Below, one piece after another: positions 1-8,752 of a stretch of DNA of 64,000 bases. The notes below the pieces were generated by a model, which searched no databases, was not told the origin of the DNA, and saw only the letters and a program-made list of their open reading frames with translations. Source of the DNA: Maribacter sedimenticola. GTDB taxonomy: Bacteria; Bacteroidota; Bacteroidia; Flavobacteriales; Flavobacteriaceae. A program made the position numbers and the translations under genes. The DNA lies in NCBI RefSeq assembly GCF_900188415.1, contig NZ_FZNV01000001.1, positions 461,501 through 525,500 on the forward strand, given 5' to 3'. The stretch's first letter is position 1. Each line of letters begins with the position of its first letter.

Positions 1-1063
1 CTACTAAAAGTGCTTTTGCATATGCTTCTTGAATAGCTTCTAAGGATTGTAATAAGTCTTCAAGTGGGTCTTTAATATTATGGCTGGCATCAATCATCCA
101 AGCTAAATCAGGATTCTGAGGATTATTTTCCATACCATATACCAATTCATTAAAAATTAAGAACAAGGCATAAGGTTTTACACTACCTACCGTACTATCG
201 TCATCACCATACTTACTGTCGTTAAAATGAAAACCGCCTAATTTTCCTTTTAGCATTAAGGTTGACACTATTTGTTCAATATTTGTATTGGGTAGGTGAT
301 GGCCTAAATCTACCAACGTATATGCCTTTTCACCGCACGCATTTGCCAGCATAAAAGAGGTGCCCCAATCTTGTATTACGGTACTATAAAAATTAGGCTC
401 GTAAGGTTTGTACTCAATAAACATTTTCCAATCCTCTGGTAATGCCGAATATATACTTTTTAAACTGTTTTCAGTATGTGTTAAGGCCGATTGAAAATTG
501 CGTTGACCAGCAAAATTGGCGCCATCTGCCAACCAGACCGTTAAGCTTTTTGACCCTAGTTTTTCACCTATTTTAATGACATCTATATTATGTTGAACGG
601 CCTGTTCACGTACCGATGCATTTAAATTGGAGAGCGATCCAAACCTATAACTTTCCTTTGCATTTTTTTGATCTTGAAAGGTATTGGAGTTTACGGCATC
701 GAATACTAAATCATTGGCGCTCGCCAATTCTTTGATGGCATTGTAGTCTTGAGGAATATCCCAAGGAATGTGAAGGGAAATTGCCCCTGCAGTTTTGGTA
801 AGGGCATGTAGAACACCTACATCTTCAATTTTTTGTTCCAATGAAGCGGGCTCCCCAAAAAAACCGAACCTACCAAAACGGGTTCCACCGGCACCCAATG
901 CCCAACTTGGAATAGCTACCTGAAAATTGGCCAACTTTCTAAGGATTGTATGTACATCCTTATCTTGTTTATCCAATTGTCCGGACAAAAAATTAAATTG
1001 ATCGGTATGGTGCTGTTCTACCTTTTTGTTTTCCGTTAGAATATGGTCTTTATTTAGTTGCAT
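1..1063 (-). CDS. rhaI: L-rhamnose isomerase / sugar isomerase, 3' end cut by window edge
   Basis: About 354 codons are visible from the ATG at 1063; the C-terminus lies outside the window. The protein resembles the Pseudomonas stutzeri-type L-rhamnose isomerase (TIM barrel, metal-dependent), which converts L-rhamnose to L-rhamnulose in the cytoplasm, not the E. coli RhaA type. Seen: IPSWALGAGGTRFG near the N-terminus, IEYKPYEPNFY, DLGHH and HFNDSKYGDDD, which look like the metal- and substrate-binding acidic and His residues of this xylose-isomerase-like fold. There is no signal peptide. It lies 69 bp downstream of the aldolase/dehydrogenase gene in the same direction, so the two probably form one rhamnose operon. 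The kinase and permease expected for the pathway are not in view and may follow beyond the left edge. Family assignment is firm; sugar specificity is supported mainly by context. Confidence 0.85.
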   Translation of the reverse strand, partial: MQLNKDHILTENKKVEQHHTDQFNFLSGQLDKQDKDVHTILRKLANFQVAIPSWALGAGGTRFGRFGFFGEPASLEQKIEDVGVLHALTKTAGAISLHIPWDIPQDYNAIKELASANDLVFDAVNSNTFQDQKNAKESYRFGSLSNLNASVREQAVQHNIDVIKIGEKLGSKSLTVWLADGANFAGQRNFQSALTHTENSLKSIYSALPEDWKMFIEYKPYEPNFYSTVIQDWGTSFMLANACGEKAYTLVDLGHHLPNTNIEQIVSTLMLKGKLGGFHFNDSKYGDDDSTVGSVKPYALFLIFNELVYGMENNPQNPDLAWMIDASHNIKDPLEDLLQSLEAIQEAYAKALLV

Positions 1064-1081
1064 ACACAGTTGATTTAAAAT

Positions 1082-1112
1082 AGACCTGTTGGCTAATTAC
1101 ACCAACAGGTCT
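1082..1112 (-). terminator. strong intra-operon hairpin between rhaD and rhaI
   Basis: A perfect 11-bp stem (AGACCTGTTGG with CCAACAGGTCT) and 9-nt loop is followed on the minus strand by ATTTTAAAT. It lies after the rhaD stop and 19 bp before the rhaI start. It could be a partial terminator, an mRNA 3'-end stabiliser or an attenuator that sets different levels for the two genes. Stem seen directly; function inferred. Confidence 0.6.
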
Positions 1113-1132
1113 GCACTCACTCACTCAATTTA

Positions 1133-3229
1133 CTATCGTACAAATGCATTGGCCATACCGCCATCTACATTAATGATGTTTCCTGTGGACTTATCCAAAA
1201 TGCCTACCAGTGCAAAGACACCATTGGCAATATCCGCAGGATATATAATTTCGTTCAATAAATTTCTTTTGGCATAATGTGCCGGTAGTTCCTCTACGGA
1301 GATACCATAGGCCTTTGCACGGCCTTCCGCCCAGTCTCCTTCCCAAATTTTGCTACCCACGATGACGCCGTCTGGGTTGACTACATTTACCCTGATTTTA
1401 TCGGAAGCCAATTCTGCCGCCAATAAGCGCGACATATGTTGCTGGGCTGCCTTTGCTGTTCCGTAACCAACATTATTAGGACCGGATACCAATCCGTTTT
1501 TACTGGCAATATTTATAATGTCACCTCCCAAACCTTGTTTGCGTAAAATTGCGACTCCTTGTTTGGCTAATTCAAATTGACCTTTAACCAATACATTCTG
1601 TAAAATATCCCAATCTGCATCTGTAGTTTCGGTCAATGGTTTTGAAATTGCCAAACCGGCACTATGTACTATAATATCAATACCACCGAATTCTAAACAT
1701 GCTTTTTTATAAGCTTCTGTAATCGATTCGTTTTTTGTGACATCACATACCGCATAACTGGCTACATCACGTGCATAGGTGTCAACGGCTTCCTGTAATC
1801 TATCTTCCGCGATATCACTTAATACTACATTGGCACCTTCTTCCGCTAATTTATCTGCGATTGCTTTACCAATGCCACCACCTGCGCCTGTAATAAAGGC
1901 TACTCTTCTGGATAATGGTTTTTCTTTGGGCATTCGTTGTAGCTTGGCTTCTTCTAATAACCAATATTCTATATCAAAAGCTTCTTGCCTTGGCAATGAT
2001 GTATATGCCGATATAGCTTCCGCACCACGCATAACATTAATCGCATTTACATAGAATTCATTGGCTACACGCGTAGTTTGCTTATTTTTTGCAAAACTGA
2101 ACATACCCACACCAGGATAAATAATGATTACCGGATTGGCATCACGTATGGCTGGACTATTGGATTTTTTACACGTGTCGTAATAATCTTTGTATTCTTG
2201 CCTATATTTTTGGAACGATGGTTGCAGTTTTTTTAGAATAGCATCCGTATCGCTTAAATCTTCATCTGTTTTTAAATCCAATACCAATGGTTGGATCTTG
2301 GTACGTAGGAAATGGTCGGGACAAGAGGTGCCCATTGGTGCCAAACGTTCCAAATCATTGCTGTTAATGAATTCAAGCACAATGTCATTGTCATTGAAAT
2401 GACCGATCATTCTAGCCTCGGAAGAACATAAACCTCTAAGCATTGGCATAAGTTGTGCCGCTTTTTCCAATCGTTCTTCTTTGGGTAGGCTTTGTAATTT
2501 TTGTCCACCGAAAACACTTCCTTTTTCCTTTATTTTTTTCTCGATATATTCCGAAGCCATTTCGATGACCTCTAAACTGTTTATGTAGGACTCATAAGAG
2601 GTGTCGCCCCATGTAAAAAGTCCATGGCTCCCTAAAACAATACCTCTAATACCCGGGTTGTCGTTTAAACATTTTTCCAATTGAAGCCCCAGGTCAAAAC
2701 CAGGTCGTTGCCATGGTACCCAGCCCATGGTGTCTCCCCAAATTTCTTTGGTCACCTGTTCACTATCTTTGGCCGCGGCTACCGCAATCAAAGCATCTGG
2801 GTGTAAATGGTCTATATGCTTAAAAGGTAGTAACCCGTGTAAGGGTGTATCTATAGAAGGTGCTTTACTATTTAAATCATAAATACAATGGTTGAACAAG
2901 CCTACCATACGGTCTTCATCATCTAAACCGCCGTATACATTTTTTAAGTCGCGTAAACGCTCGGTATACAATCCTGCAATACCTGCCTTGGTCAAAGTGC
3001 CTATATCACCACCAGAACCCTTGATCCACATTACCTCAACATCTTCATTGGTCAGTGGGTCTTTTTCTATGGTTTTACAACTGGTGTTACCGCCTCCGTA
3101 GTTGGTAATTCTTAAATCTGCCCCCAATATATTGGAGCGGTATAAAAACAGGGCAACTTGGTCATCACCAAATTGAGCGGCTTTTTTTTCATCCCAAAGG
3201 TAATTAACGTGTTTAAAGTTTTTTTGCAT
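1133..3229 (-). CDS. rhaD: bifunctional rhamnulose-1-phosphate aldolase / L-lactaldehyde dehydrogenase (SDR) fusion
   Basis: A 698-residue cytoplasmic fusion. The N-terminal two thirds is a class II aldolase domain (HLHPD, GSHGLFTWG) that would split L-rhamnulose 1-phosphate into DHAP and L-lactaldehyde. The C-terminal ~250 residues are a short-chain dehydrogenase (TGAGGGIGKA nucleotide loop, NIASKNG, catalytic YGTAK) that would oxidise or reduce lactaldehyde. This architecture is the known aldolase/alcohol-dehydrogenase fusion of rhamnose pathways in many bacteria. I chose the ATG at 3229 over the upstream in-frame ATG at 3277 because the predicted -7 box (3261-3268) would place transcription start downstream of 3277, and because MQKNFKHVNYLWD is the typical family start. 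It is followed by rhaI and transcribed divergently from the GntR regulator. Confidence 0.92.
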   Translation of the reverse strand: MQKNFKHVNYLWDEKKAAQFGDDQVALFLYRSNILGADLRITNYGGGNTSCKTIEKDPLTNEDVEVMWIKGSGGDIGTLTKAGIAGLYTERLRDLKNVYGGLDDEDRMVGLFNHCIYDLNSKAPSIDTPLHGLLPFKHIDHLHPDALIAVAAAKDSEQVTKEIWGDTMGWVPWQRPGFDLGLQLEKCLNDNPGIRGIVLGSHGLFTWGDTSYESYINSLEVIEMASEYIEKKIKEKGSVFGGQKLQSLPKEERLEKAAQLMPMLRGLCSSEARMIGHFNDNDIVLEFINSNDLERLAPMGTSCPDHFLRTKIQPLVLDLKTDEDLSDTDAILKKLQPSFQKYRQEYKDYYDTCKKSNSPAIRDANPVIIIYPGVGMFSFAKNKQTTRVANEFYVNAINVMRGAEAISAYTSLPRQEAFDIEYWLLEEAKLQRMPKEKPLSRRVAFITGAGGGIGKAIADKLAEEGANVVLSDIAEDRLQEAVDTYARDVASYAVCDVTKNESITEAYKKACLEFGGIDIIVHSAGLAISKPLTETTDADWDILQNVLVKGQFELAKQGVAILRKQGLGGDIINIASKNGLVSGPNNVGYGTAKAAQQHMSRLLAAELASDKIRVNVVNPDGVIVGSKIWEGDWAEGRAKAYGISVEELPAHYAKRNLLNEIIYPADIANGVFALVGILDKSTGNIINVDGGMANAFVR

Positions 3230-3260
3230 CTTGGATTGCTTAGTGTTATTATGATAATTC

Positions 3261-3311
3261 CAAAGATAGGAGAACAAGAATTTTTAGCTGTCCTGTAGTG
3301 TTATGGTAGTT
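3261..3311 (-). promoter_or_regulatory. predicted promoter of rhaD-rhaI with shared activator motif
   Basis: On the minus strand ACTACAGGAC (3299-3290) is followed, starting exactly 31 bp after its first base, by TATCTTTG (3268-3261), a perfect match to the Bacteroidota -7 consensus TAnnTTTG. No TTTG -33 element is present at the usual distance; the ACAGG motif occupies that place. The same layout occurs at five PUL promoters in this window. Predicted leader about 25 nt. Confidence 0.7.
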
Positions 3312-3368
3312 TATCCTAATTGATTACTATTTTTATGCTTTATTTAATATAGCGTTAATAATGCCCTA

Positions 3369-3384
3369 TTAGGTTTTTACCTAA
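3369..3384. promoter_or_regulatory. small inverted repeat in the rhaD/gntR divergent region
   Basis: TTAGGT and ACCTAA flank a TTTT loop, 45 bp before the gntR start. It may be an autoregulatory operator or a leader hairpin. It is short and AT-rich, so chance is possible. Confidence 0.25.
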
Positions 3385-3428
3385 ATTATCCAACATCTTT
3401 TAATCTATTAATTTCCAGAAACAATAGA

Positions 3429-4475
3429 ATGGCCGAGCACTTGAATATAGTAATAAATGAATCTTCTAGAGTACCTAAATACAAGCAAATTGTAGAATCT
3501 ATTATTGCGGATATTTCAAAAGGCAAATTAAAGATCGGTCATAAAATACCATCTATTAATGAATTGAGCGAGTATTGCGACCTTTCTAGGGATACCGTAG
3601 AAAAGGCTTACAGGGAATTAAAAAATAGAAAGGTCATTGTATCGGTCAAGGGTAAAGGGTTCTATACTGCCAAAACGGACTTGATTTCCAAAATCAATGT
3701 TTTCTTTCTGATCAATAAACCTAGCTCCTATAAAATGCGTATTTACAACTCGTTCGTTGATGGTATTGGGGTAGATGGTCATGTAACCTTATCTATTTAC
3801 CATTGTGATGAAACCCTGTTTGCGTTGGAGATTCAAAAGAATTTAGGATCGTTTGACTATTATGTGATCATGACCCATTTTAAAAATGAGCGGTTAGAGC
3901 ATGTAAGTTATACGGATAATACCTTAAAGGAATTGGAACGTATTCCAAAGGATAAATTGATTATACTGGATAATGATAAGCCCGAAATAAAGGGGAATTA
4001 CGGCGCTATTTACCAAGATTTTCAACAGGATATTTATAGTGCCTTAAAAGAAGGTATAGAAAAGCTTAAGAAGTATGATAAGCTTATTCTGGTCTATCCT
4101 CAAAAATCTGTTTTTCCATATCCTAGAAGAATTTTAAGAGGGTTTGTCCAATTCTGTGGCGAGTACAATTTTGACCATGAAATTTTGGATGAAATCTATG
4201 AGGACATGGAGTTGAGCAGTAGGGATGTTTATATTACCATAGAGGAAATGGACCTTGTTAAATTGGTGCAGCAAGTAAACGCAAAAGAATTGACCCTGGG
4301 CAAGGATATTGGTATTATTTCCTATAATGATACCCCTTTAAAAAGTTTGCTGGGCATTACCGTAATCAGTACGGATTTTAAGACCATGGGAGAGACTGCT
4401 GCCTATATGGTGCTAAAGAATAAAAAAGAAAAGGTAAAGAATGTATTTAAATATATTGAGCGGAATTCTGTTTAG
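3429..4475 (+). CDS. GntR-family transcriptional regulator with LacI-like sensor domain
   Basis: 348 residues. Positions ~12-78 form a GntR winged helix (PKYKQIVESIIADI, then IPSINELSEYCDLSRDTVEKAY and GKGFYTA). Residues ~85-345 look like a periplasmic-binding-protein/LacI-type effector domain (GIISYNDTPLKSLLGITVISTDF near the end), the architecture known from B. subtilis AraR. It sits between the rhamnose catabolic genes (divergent, 199 bp apart) and the first PUL operon (83 bp downstream). It is the only DNA-binding regulator encoded inside the PUL, so it is the prime candidate for reading the shared CAGCATAGTACAGGAT promoter motif, with rhamnose or a rhamnose derivative as effector. That role is inferred; whether it activates or represses cannot be read from the sequence. 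Confidence 0.88.
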   Translation: MAEHLNIVINESSRVPKYKQIVESIIADISKGKLKIGHKIPSINELSEYCDLSRDTVEKAYRELKNRKVIVSVKGKGFYTAKTDLISKINVFFLINKPSSYKMRIYNSFVDGIGVDGHVTLSIYHCDETLFALEIQKNLGSFDYYVIMTHFKNERLEHVSYTDNTLKELERIPKDKLIILDNDKPEIKGNYGAIYQDFQQDIYSALKEGIEKLKKYDKLILVYPQKSVFPYPRRILRGFVQFCGEYNFDHEILDEIYEDMELSSRDVYITIEEMDLVKLVQQVNAKELTLGKDIGIISYNDTPLKSLLGITVISTDFKTMGETAAYMVLKNKKEKVKNVFKYIERNSV

Positions 4476-4493
4476 TGCTTAAGGTGGTATAGG

Positions 4494-4544
4494 CCTAAGC
4501 CGTATAGTACAGGATGGCATATCTATAAATCACTATTATTTTTA
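4494..4544 (+). promoter_or_regulatory. predicted promoter of the CE12-GH2-CE12 operon
   Basis: AGTACAGGAT at 4506-4515 is followed by TATTTTTA at 4537-4544, i.e. the -7-like box starts 31 bp after the first base of the motif, as at the other five sites. The upstream half (CCTAAGCCGTAT) is the most divergent of the six. Predicted transcription start is ~4550, leaving only a ~9-nt leader before the TTG start. Confidence 0.6.
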
Positions 4545-4558
4545 GAAAAAATAGACGA

Positions 4559-5881
4559 TTGATTAGTTTACTAATAAATTCAAAAAAACGTATTGTAGCG
4601 TTTATAACCGTAGTAGTTTCATTTGTTGCAAATGGACAAACTGAAGATATCCCTACAAATTTTGTTTTTGGTACTCCTATTGCTAATACAGAATATACGG
4701 TAGTAGATTCAAGCCAGCCCTATACAGAACAATTAGGTTATGGGTTTGATTTTAACACGTCCAAAAATGTGCAGTTTCATCATAACGGTTTCAGTATAGA
4801 CAGGGCCCCGGTTTACTTTTCTGTCATGAAGCCGGAAGGAAATTACAAGGTCAAAATTGATTTTGAAGGGGCGGAGTCTGCAACTACTATCATCTTAAAA
4901 GCAGAATCCAGAAGGTTAATGTTAGATACTATAATTGGCCCAAACACCACGTTTTCCAAATCTGTAATGATCAACGTAAGAACGCCAAAAATAATCGGTG
5001 GAGGTGAGATTACTCTAAAGGATAGGGAGTTGACCTATTTAAATTGGGACCGTAAATTAACCTTGGAATTTTTAGGAACTGCCAAGGTAAGAGCAATTCA
5101 GGTTACGCCAATACCGAAAATTACCAGTATTTTTTTAGCCGGTGACTCTACCGTTACCGACCAAGATTTAGAACCTTGGGCCTCTTGGGGGCAATTTATA
5201 TCCCGCTATTTAACAGATCGCGTTGTAGTTTCTAACTATGCCTATTCCGGGGCTTCATTGAGCTCTTTTAAAGTGAGTCGTCGATTGGAGAAAATAGGCT
5301 CCTTGTTGACGAAGGGCGATTATCTTTTGATAGAATTTGGACATAATGACCAGAAGCAGAAAGGGGAAAATGATGGTCCATGGCTCAACTATACAAAGTT
5401 GTTAGTGGAATTCGTTAATACAGCGCGGGAAAAAGGAGCAATCCCCGTTCTATTGACTCTGGTCCAAAGACGATATTTTGGTGAGGATGGGAAGTTGAAC
5501 GATACTCATGGCGAATACCCAGATGCAGTACGTTCAGTTGCTAAAAAGATGAACGTTCCTTTGATAGACCTTACAAAAATTACCACTATGCTTTATGAAA
5601 GTTGGGGTGATGATCGTTCTAGAAAAGCGTTTGTACAATATCCGGCAAATACATTTCCCGGCCAGAACACAGCCTTGGAAGACAATACCCATTTCAATGC
5701 ATTTGGCGCTAATGAAATTGCGTTGTGCGTCATTCAAGAAATTAAAAGACAAGGCCTACCATTAGAAGTATTTTTAAAGCACACAATCCCTGCTTATAAT
5801 CCTGAATTTCCAAATGATATTTCTCAATGGACCTTGCCACTTAGCAATCGATTTGAACCTACAAAGCCAGACGGAAATTAA
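4559..5881 (+). CDS. rhamnogalacturonan acetylesterase-like SGNH hydrolase (CE12-like) with N-terminal accessory domain
   Basis: 440 residues, probably secreted: a Lys/Arg-rich N-terminus and hydrophobic stretch ending at NGQ (~residue 27). Residues ~30-185 are a beta-rich, galactose-binding-like module. Residues ~190-400 are an SGNH/GDSL esterase with block I GDSTV (Ser197), the oxyanion block GHND (261-264) and the terminal DNTHF (Asp375, His378). These match CE12 enzymes that remove acetyl groups from rhamnogalacturonan. The frame contains no ATG near the start; the TTG at 4559 is used here because an upstream in-frame stop lies at 4526-4528 and a start further in would lose the signal peptide. 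It is first in a three-gene operon with the GH2 (13 bp later). Esterase class is firm; the substrate rests on family and context. Confidence 0.82.
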   Translation: MISLLINSKKRIVAFITVVVSFVANGQTEDIPTNFVFGTPIANTEYTVVDSSQPYTEQLGYGFDFNTSKNVQFHHNGFSIDRAPVYFSVMKPEGNYKVKIDFEGAESATTIILKAESRRLMLDTIIGPNTTFSKSVMINVRTPKIIGGGEITLKDRELTYLNWDRKLTLEFLGTAKVRAIQVTPIPKITSIFLAGDSTVTDQDLEPWASWGQFISRYLTDRVVVSNYAYSGASLSSFKVSRRLEKIGSLLTKGDYLLIEFGHNDQKQKGENDGPWLNYTKLLVEFVNTAREKGAIPVLLTLVQRRYFGEDGKLNDTHGEYPDAVRSVAKKMNVPLIDLTKITTMLYESWGDDRSRKAFVQYPANTFPGQNTALEDNTHFNAFGANEIALCVIQEIKRQGLPLEVFLKHTIPAYNPEFPNDISQWTLPLSNRFEPTKPDGN

Positions 5882-5894
5882 ATAGAAGTCAATA

Positions 5895-8750
5895 ATGAAG
5901 AACAATTTTTTCCTATTCCTAAGTGCTCTTTTGAGCTTAATACTAGTGAACGCTCAAGAAACCGAAAAAATATATCTTTCAGGTGTTGATTTTGAACATC
6001 CTGTACAGTGGGACTTTATGGTAAACGGAGGTAGGAACAGTAATCAGTGGTCTACCATAAATGTGCCTTCACATTGGGAATTTGAGGGTTTTGGAGAATA
6101 TACCTATGGTAGATGGTACAAAGAATTAGACCAGGACGAACCCAGTAAGGAAGAAGGTTTTTACAAACATACGTTTATGGTGCCAGCTTCCATGGAAGGA
6201 AAAAAGGTAGAGATAGTTTTTGGTGGAGCCATGACCGATACCGAAGTAAAAATCAATGGTAAAAGTGCAGGTGAAATACACCAAGGCGGCTTCTATGAGT
6301 TTTCGTACGATATCACCTCTTTATTAAATTATGGGGATGATAATCTGTTAGAAGTTCATGTGTCCAAACATTCTGCAAATGCTTCAGTAAACGCTGCCGA
6401 ACGAAAGGCAGATTGGTGGTTGTTCGGAGGAATATATCGCCCTGTGTGGTTATCGGTGTCGCCAAAAACGCATATTGCTCATGTAGCCATTGATGCACAA
6501 ATGGATGGTACGGTCACATCAGAATTGACTGTAGAGAATTTTTCGCAAATGGGCAGTATGGAGGTCTTTTTGACCAAAGTGAACAGTACTGAAAAAATGG
6601 GGAGCGAAGTGTTTATCCTCAATCCAAAAAAATCATCTTTTAATCTCAAAACCAAATTCAGCGATATTGACCCATGGTCTCCTGAAACCCCTAATTTATA
6701 TGACCTTCATTTCAGTTTACAACAAAATGGGGAGACCGTTCATAATGTTACCAAAAGAATTGGATTTAGAACCCTGGAATTCATTAAAAAAGACGGCATT
6801 TATGTAAATGGAAAGAAAATTATTATGAAGGGTATCAACAGGCATACCATTTGGCCAGAGTCCGGTAGAAGTACCAGTAAACGTATTAGTATAATGGATG
6901 CTAACCTGTTGAAGGATATGAATATGAATGCGGTGCGTAATCACTATCCGCCAGATACCCATTTTTTAGAAGCCTGTGATTCTTTGGGGCTTTTTGTGTT
7001 AGATGAATTGGCAGGATGGCAAAACGGCTATGATACTGAAGTAGGCACAAAATTGGTTACCGAAATGGTTCGGAGAGATGTTAATCATCCATCGGTGCTT
7101 ATTTGGGACCATGGCAATGAAGGCGGGTGGAATTATGAATTAGACCCATTATTTAAAGAATTAGACCCCCAAGATAGGATTGTAATACACCCGTGGTCAG
7201 ATTTTGATGGTTGGGATACGCACCATTATCCCGCTTACCAAACTGGGGTGCATCGATTTGTAAATGGGGAGAATGTATTTTTTCCCACCGAGTTCATGCA
7301 CGGTACGTATGATAACGGACATGGCGCCGGACTAGAGGATTTTTGGAACCATTTTAAGGAGAGTCCACTTTTTGCTGGCGGATTCATGTGGGCTTTTAGC
7401 GATGCCGCTGTGTTGAGAAGCGATTGGAAAGGACAAGAGCACGTGTATGACTCAAAAGGTTCATTGGCACCCGACGGAATTTTAGGTCCGCATCGTGAAA
7501 AGGAGGGTAGTTTTTTTACGGTTAAAGAAGTTTGGGCTCCCATACAATTTGCTCCTGTAAAAATCACCAAAAAGTTCGACGGTACTTTCTATATCACCAA
7601 CGATTATATATATTCAAATTTAAACTCAACTTCATTAAAATACCGTGTTGTACAAGCAGCGAAAAATGCCTTTTATTCAAATAGTTCCCCTAAAATCATT
7701 GAGAGCGGTACACTTAAGGCTCCAAATTTAGAGCCTAAAGAAACCGGTAAGTTGATGATGCCTATTTCTAATAGTTTTTTTGAAGGTGATTGGCTTGAGA
7801 TTACGGCGCACGACCGGCATAATAGAGAAATTTATACATGGTCATGGCCTATTCATGATGCTCCTTACTATGCCCAAAGATTCTTGTCCGTTACAAATGA
7901 AAAAACTGTGGCCAAGGTCATGAAATCTGGAAATGAAATACTATTAACAGGTGGCGGCGTAACCATAAAATTGGATGCAGAAAGCGGAAAAATTAAAAGT
8001 GTATCGAATAAGAAAGAAATGATCCCTTTTAATAATGGTCCAGAACCTATAGGGATGAAAGCAGGTGTAAAAAGTGTAGATACGTATACAGACGGGCAAA
8101 ATGCTGTTTGTCTAGTGAATTATACCGGAGGCATCCACTCCATAAAATGGACCATGTACCCAGATGGTCGCTTGCATATGGAAATGATAGCGCTCAAAAA
8201 CGCTGGAAGAAACAGTGGTTTTGATGGTGCCTTTGTAGACGATAATATTAGCGCATTTGGTATTTCGTTCAATTTTCCAGAAGATGGAGTAGAGGGCATT
8301 AAATGGTTGGGTAGAGGACCTTACCGTGTATGGAAAAATAGGATAAAAGGAACTACCTACGGACTTTGGGAAAAGGAATATAACAATACCATTACGGGCG
8401 AAAGTTTTGAAAATTTGATTTATCCTGAATTTAAAGGCTATCATGCCAATATGTACGCCGCTGCTTTAATGGCTAATAACCATGGTTTTAAGGTGTTCAG
8501 TGAATCTGAAAAGGTTTTTCTCCGTTTATTCACACCAGAAGAACCTAAAAATGGGTTTCCGGGCAGTCACCCTCAACCGGAATTTCCATCTGGCGATATT
8601 TCCTTTTTATATGAAATACCGGCCATGCGCTCTTTTAAACCTTTAGCACATCATGGGCCGCATAGTCAGCCGGCCAGTATCCGCATTAAAAGTGGCGATG
8701 AAGGCATTCCCATGAACCTATGGTTCGATTTTAGACCTCAAACCAATTAA
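5895..8750 (+). CDS. GH2 family glycoside hydrolase (beta-galactosidase-like), secreted
   Basis: 951 residues with a signal peptide (hydrophobic to ~residue 20, ending NAQ). Residues ~35-190 are the sugar-binding jelly-roll, ~195-295 the immunoglobulin-like domain, and ~300-560 the TIM barrel, with GNEGGW (acid/base Glu409) and PTEFMHG (nucleophile Glu466). Residues ~690-945 resemble the C-terminal beta-sandwich domain of large GH2 beta-galactosidases (GRGPYRVWKNR). A GH2 in such a locus would trim beta-linked galactose or a uronic acid from side chains; which one cannot be told. It sits between two acetylesterase genes, with its stop 2 bp before the next start, so it is almost certainly co-transcribed with them. 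Confidence 0.9.
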   Translation: MKNNFFLFLSALLSLILVNAQETEKIYLSGVDFEHPVQWDFMVNGGRNSNQWSTINVPSHWEFEGFGEYTYGRWYKELDQDEPSKEEGFYKHTFMVPASMEGKKVEIVFGGAMTDTEVKINGKSAGEIHQGGFYEFSYDITSLLNYGDDNLLEVHVSKHSANASVNAAERKADWWLFGGIYRPVWLSVSPKTHIAHVAIDAQMDGTVTSELTVENFSQMGSMEVFLTKVNSTEKMGSEVFILNPKKSSFNLKTKFSDIDPWSPETPNLYDLHFSLQQNGETVHNVTKRIGFRTLEFIKKDGIYVNGKKIIMKGINRHTIWPESGRSTSKRISIMDANLLKDMNMNAVRNHYPPDTHFLEACDSLGLFVLDELAGWQNGYDTEVGTKLVTEMVRRDVNHPSVLIWDHGNEGGWNYELDPLFKELDPQDRIVIHPWSDFDGWDTHHYPAYQTGVHRFVNGENVFFPTEFMHGTYDNGHGAGLEDFWNHFKESPLFAGGFMWAFSDAAVLRSDWKGQEHVYDSKGSLAPDGILGPHREKEGSFFTVKEVWAPIQFAPVKITKKFDGTFYITNDYIYSNLNSTSLKYRVVQAAKNAFYSNSSPKIIESGTLKAPNLEPKETGKLMMPISNSFFEGDWLEITAHDRHNREIYTWSWPIHDAPYYAQRFLSVTNEKTVAKVMKSGNEILLTGGGVTIKLDAESGKIKSVSNKKEMIPFNNGPEPIGMKAGVKSVDTYTDGQNAVCLVNYTGGIHSIKWTMYPDGRLHMEMIALKNAGRNSGFDGAFVDDNISAFGISFNFPEDGVEGIKWLGRGPYRVWKNRIKGTTYGLWEKEYNNTITGESFENLIYPEFKGYHANMYAAALMANNHGFKVFSESEKVFLRLFTPEEPKNGFPGSHPQPEFPSGDISFLYEIPAMRSFKPLAHHGPHSQPASIRIKSGDEGIPMNLWFDFRPQTN

Positions 8751-8752
8751 AT

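Noticed and set aside
1114-1126. CACT repeats after rhaD
   Set aside because: Three short copies only, not enough to call a repeat element.
5998-6012. ATCCTGTACAG inside the GH2 coding sequence, like the promoter motif
   Set aside because: It encodes conserved residues (HPVQW) and has no intergenic context; taken as chance.
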